NCBI GenBank assembly: GCA_947483645.1
Contig: CANKLS010000005.1
Location: 1-43,133 of the forward strand
From: Bradymonadales bacterium
GTDB taxonomy: Bacteria > Myxococcota > Bradymonadia > REDH01
Length of the DNA: 43,133 bases
Direction: 5' to 3'
In this document: positions 43,089-43,133 of the stretch, in pieces
Position numbering within the stretch: the first letter of the stretch is position 1
Layout: every line of letters starts with the position of its first letter
Program-made: the position numbers and the translations under genes
Notes under the pieces: generated by a model
What the model was told of the DNA's origin: nothing
Databases searched by the model: none
The model's input: only the letters and a program-made list of their open reading frames with translations

Positions 43089-43133
43089 CTAGTTCCCCTT
43101 CGCTTCGGGCGCAGCGGGCGCGGGAGCCGCAGC
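43089..43133 (-). CDS. gspD: C-terminal end of the gene before gspE, probably secretin GspD (partial)
   Basis: Only the last 14 codons are in the window, read on the minus strand: Ala/Pro-rich ...APAAPEAKGN then TAG, three bases before the gspE ATG. Position immediately upstream of gspE suggests gspD (secretin), the usual neighbour, but gspC is also possible. No sequence motif can confirm this. Confidence 0.45.
   Translation of the reverse strand, partial: AAAPAPAAPEAKGN

Noticed and set aside
1..43133. tRNA, rRNA, CRISPR arrays, insertion sequences, phage genes and attachment sites
   Set aside because: I found no cloverleaf-like or rRNA sequence, no regularly spaced repeats, and no transposase or phage genes. 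The only recombinase is the chromosomal XerD.

Overview
The window is a gene-dense, GC-rich bacterial chromosome segment with about 35 protein genes, mostly housekeeping and none clearly foreign. It looks like Myxococcota or a related former deltaproteobacterium. The evidence is a metzincin protease with a MYXO-CTERM-like tail, Cys-rich/lamin-tail secreted proteins, TPR-PEGA and HEAT proteins, and a ten-gene type II secretion operon ending in gspN. I cannot fix the genus from sequence alone. I see no tRNA, rRNA, CRISPR array, insertion sequence or prophage.

Layout. 1-5.1 kb: the 3' part of a secreted Cys-rich/lamin-tail protein converges on xerD-glnD. 5.2-10.2 kb: truD, a 1019-residue uncharacterised helical-repeat protein and ksgA overlap as one unit. 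10.2-14.5 kb: a minus-strand unit of three exported proteins (small beta-rich protein, Cys-rich metzincin with a C-terminal sorting signal, 531-residue exported protein). 14.6-20.8 kb: a divergent UvrA, a small helical orphan, lon and yacG. 20.8-24.5 kb: TPR-PEGA protein, HEAT membrane protein, DUF456 membrane protein, then a group II truncated hemoglobin overlapping an ArfB-type ribosome-rescue factor. 24.6-26.7 kb: a DprE1/DprE2-like epimerase pair. 26.7-32.8 kb: mutL-miaA and hisC-aroA-cmk. 32.8-43.1 kb: gspE-F-G-H-I-J-K-L-M-N on the minus strand, with the end of a likely gspD at the window edge.

How the genes fit together. The type II secretion operon would move folded periplasmic proteins across the outer membrane. 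The metzincin with the MYXO-CTERM-like tail is the kind of cargo that pathway is thought to serve, so the two regions may be functionally linked. The rest is translation and RNA quality (truD, ksgA, miaA, arfB), genome maintenance (xerD, uvrA-like, mutL, yacG), proteostasis (lon), nitrogen sensing (glnD) and aromatic amino acid or nucleotide metabolism (hisC, aroA, cmk).

Organisation is very compact. Many start and stop codons overlap by 1-4 bases, and all five convergent junctions overlap or are separated by 4-15 bases, so termination between facing genes is unusual. The items most worth following up are the three-gene exported protease unit, the DprE1/DprE2-like pair outside its classical mycobacterial setting, the large protein locked between truD and ksgA, the divergent UvrA, and a sigma-54-like site before the hemoglobin gene. 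Promoter calls are eye-made and of low confidence.
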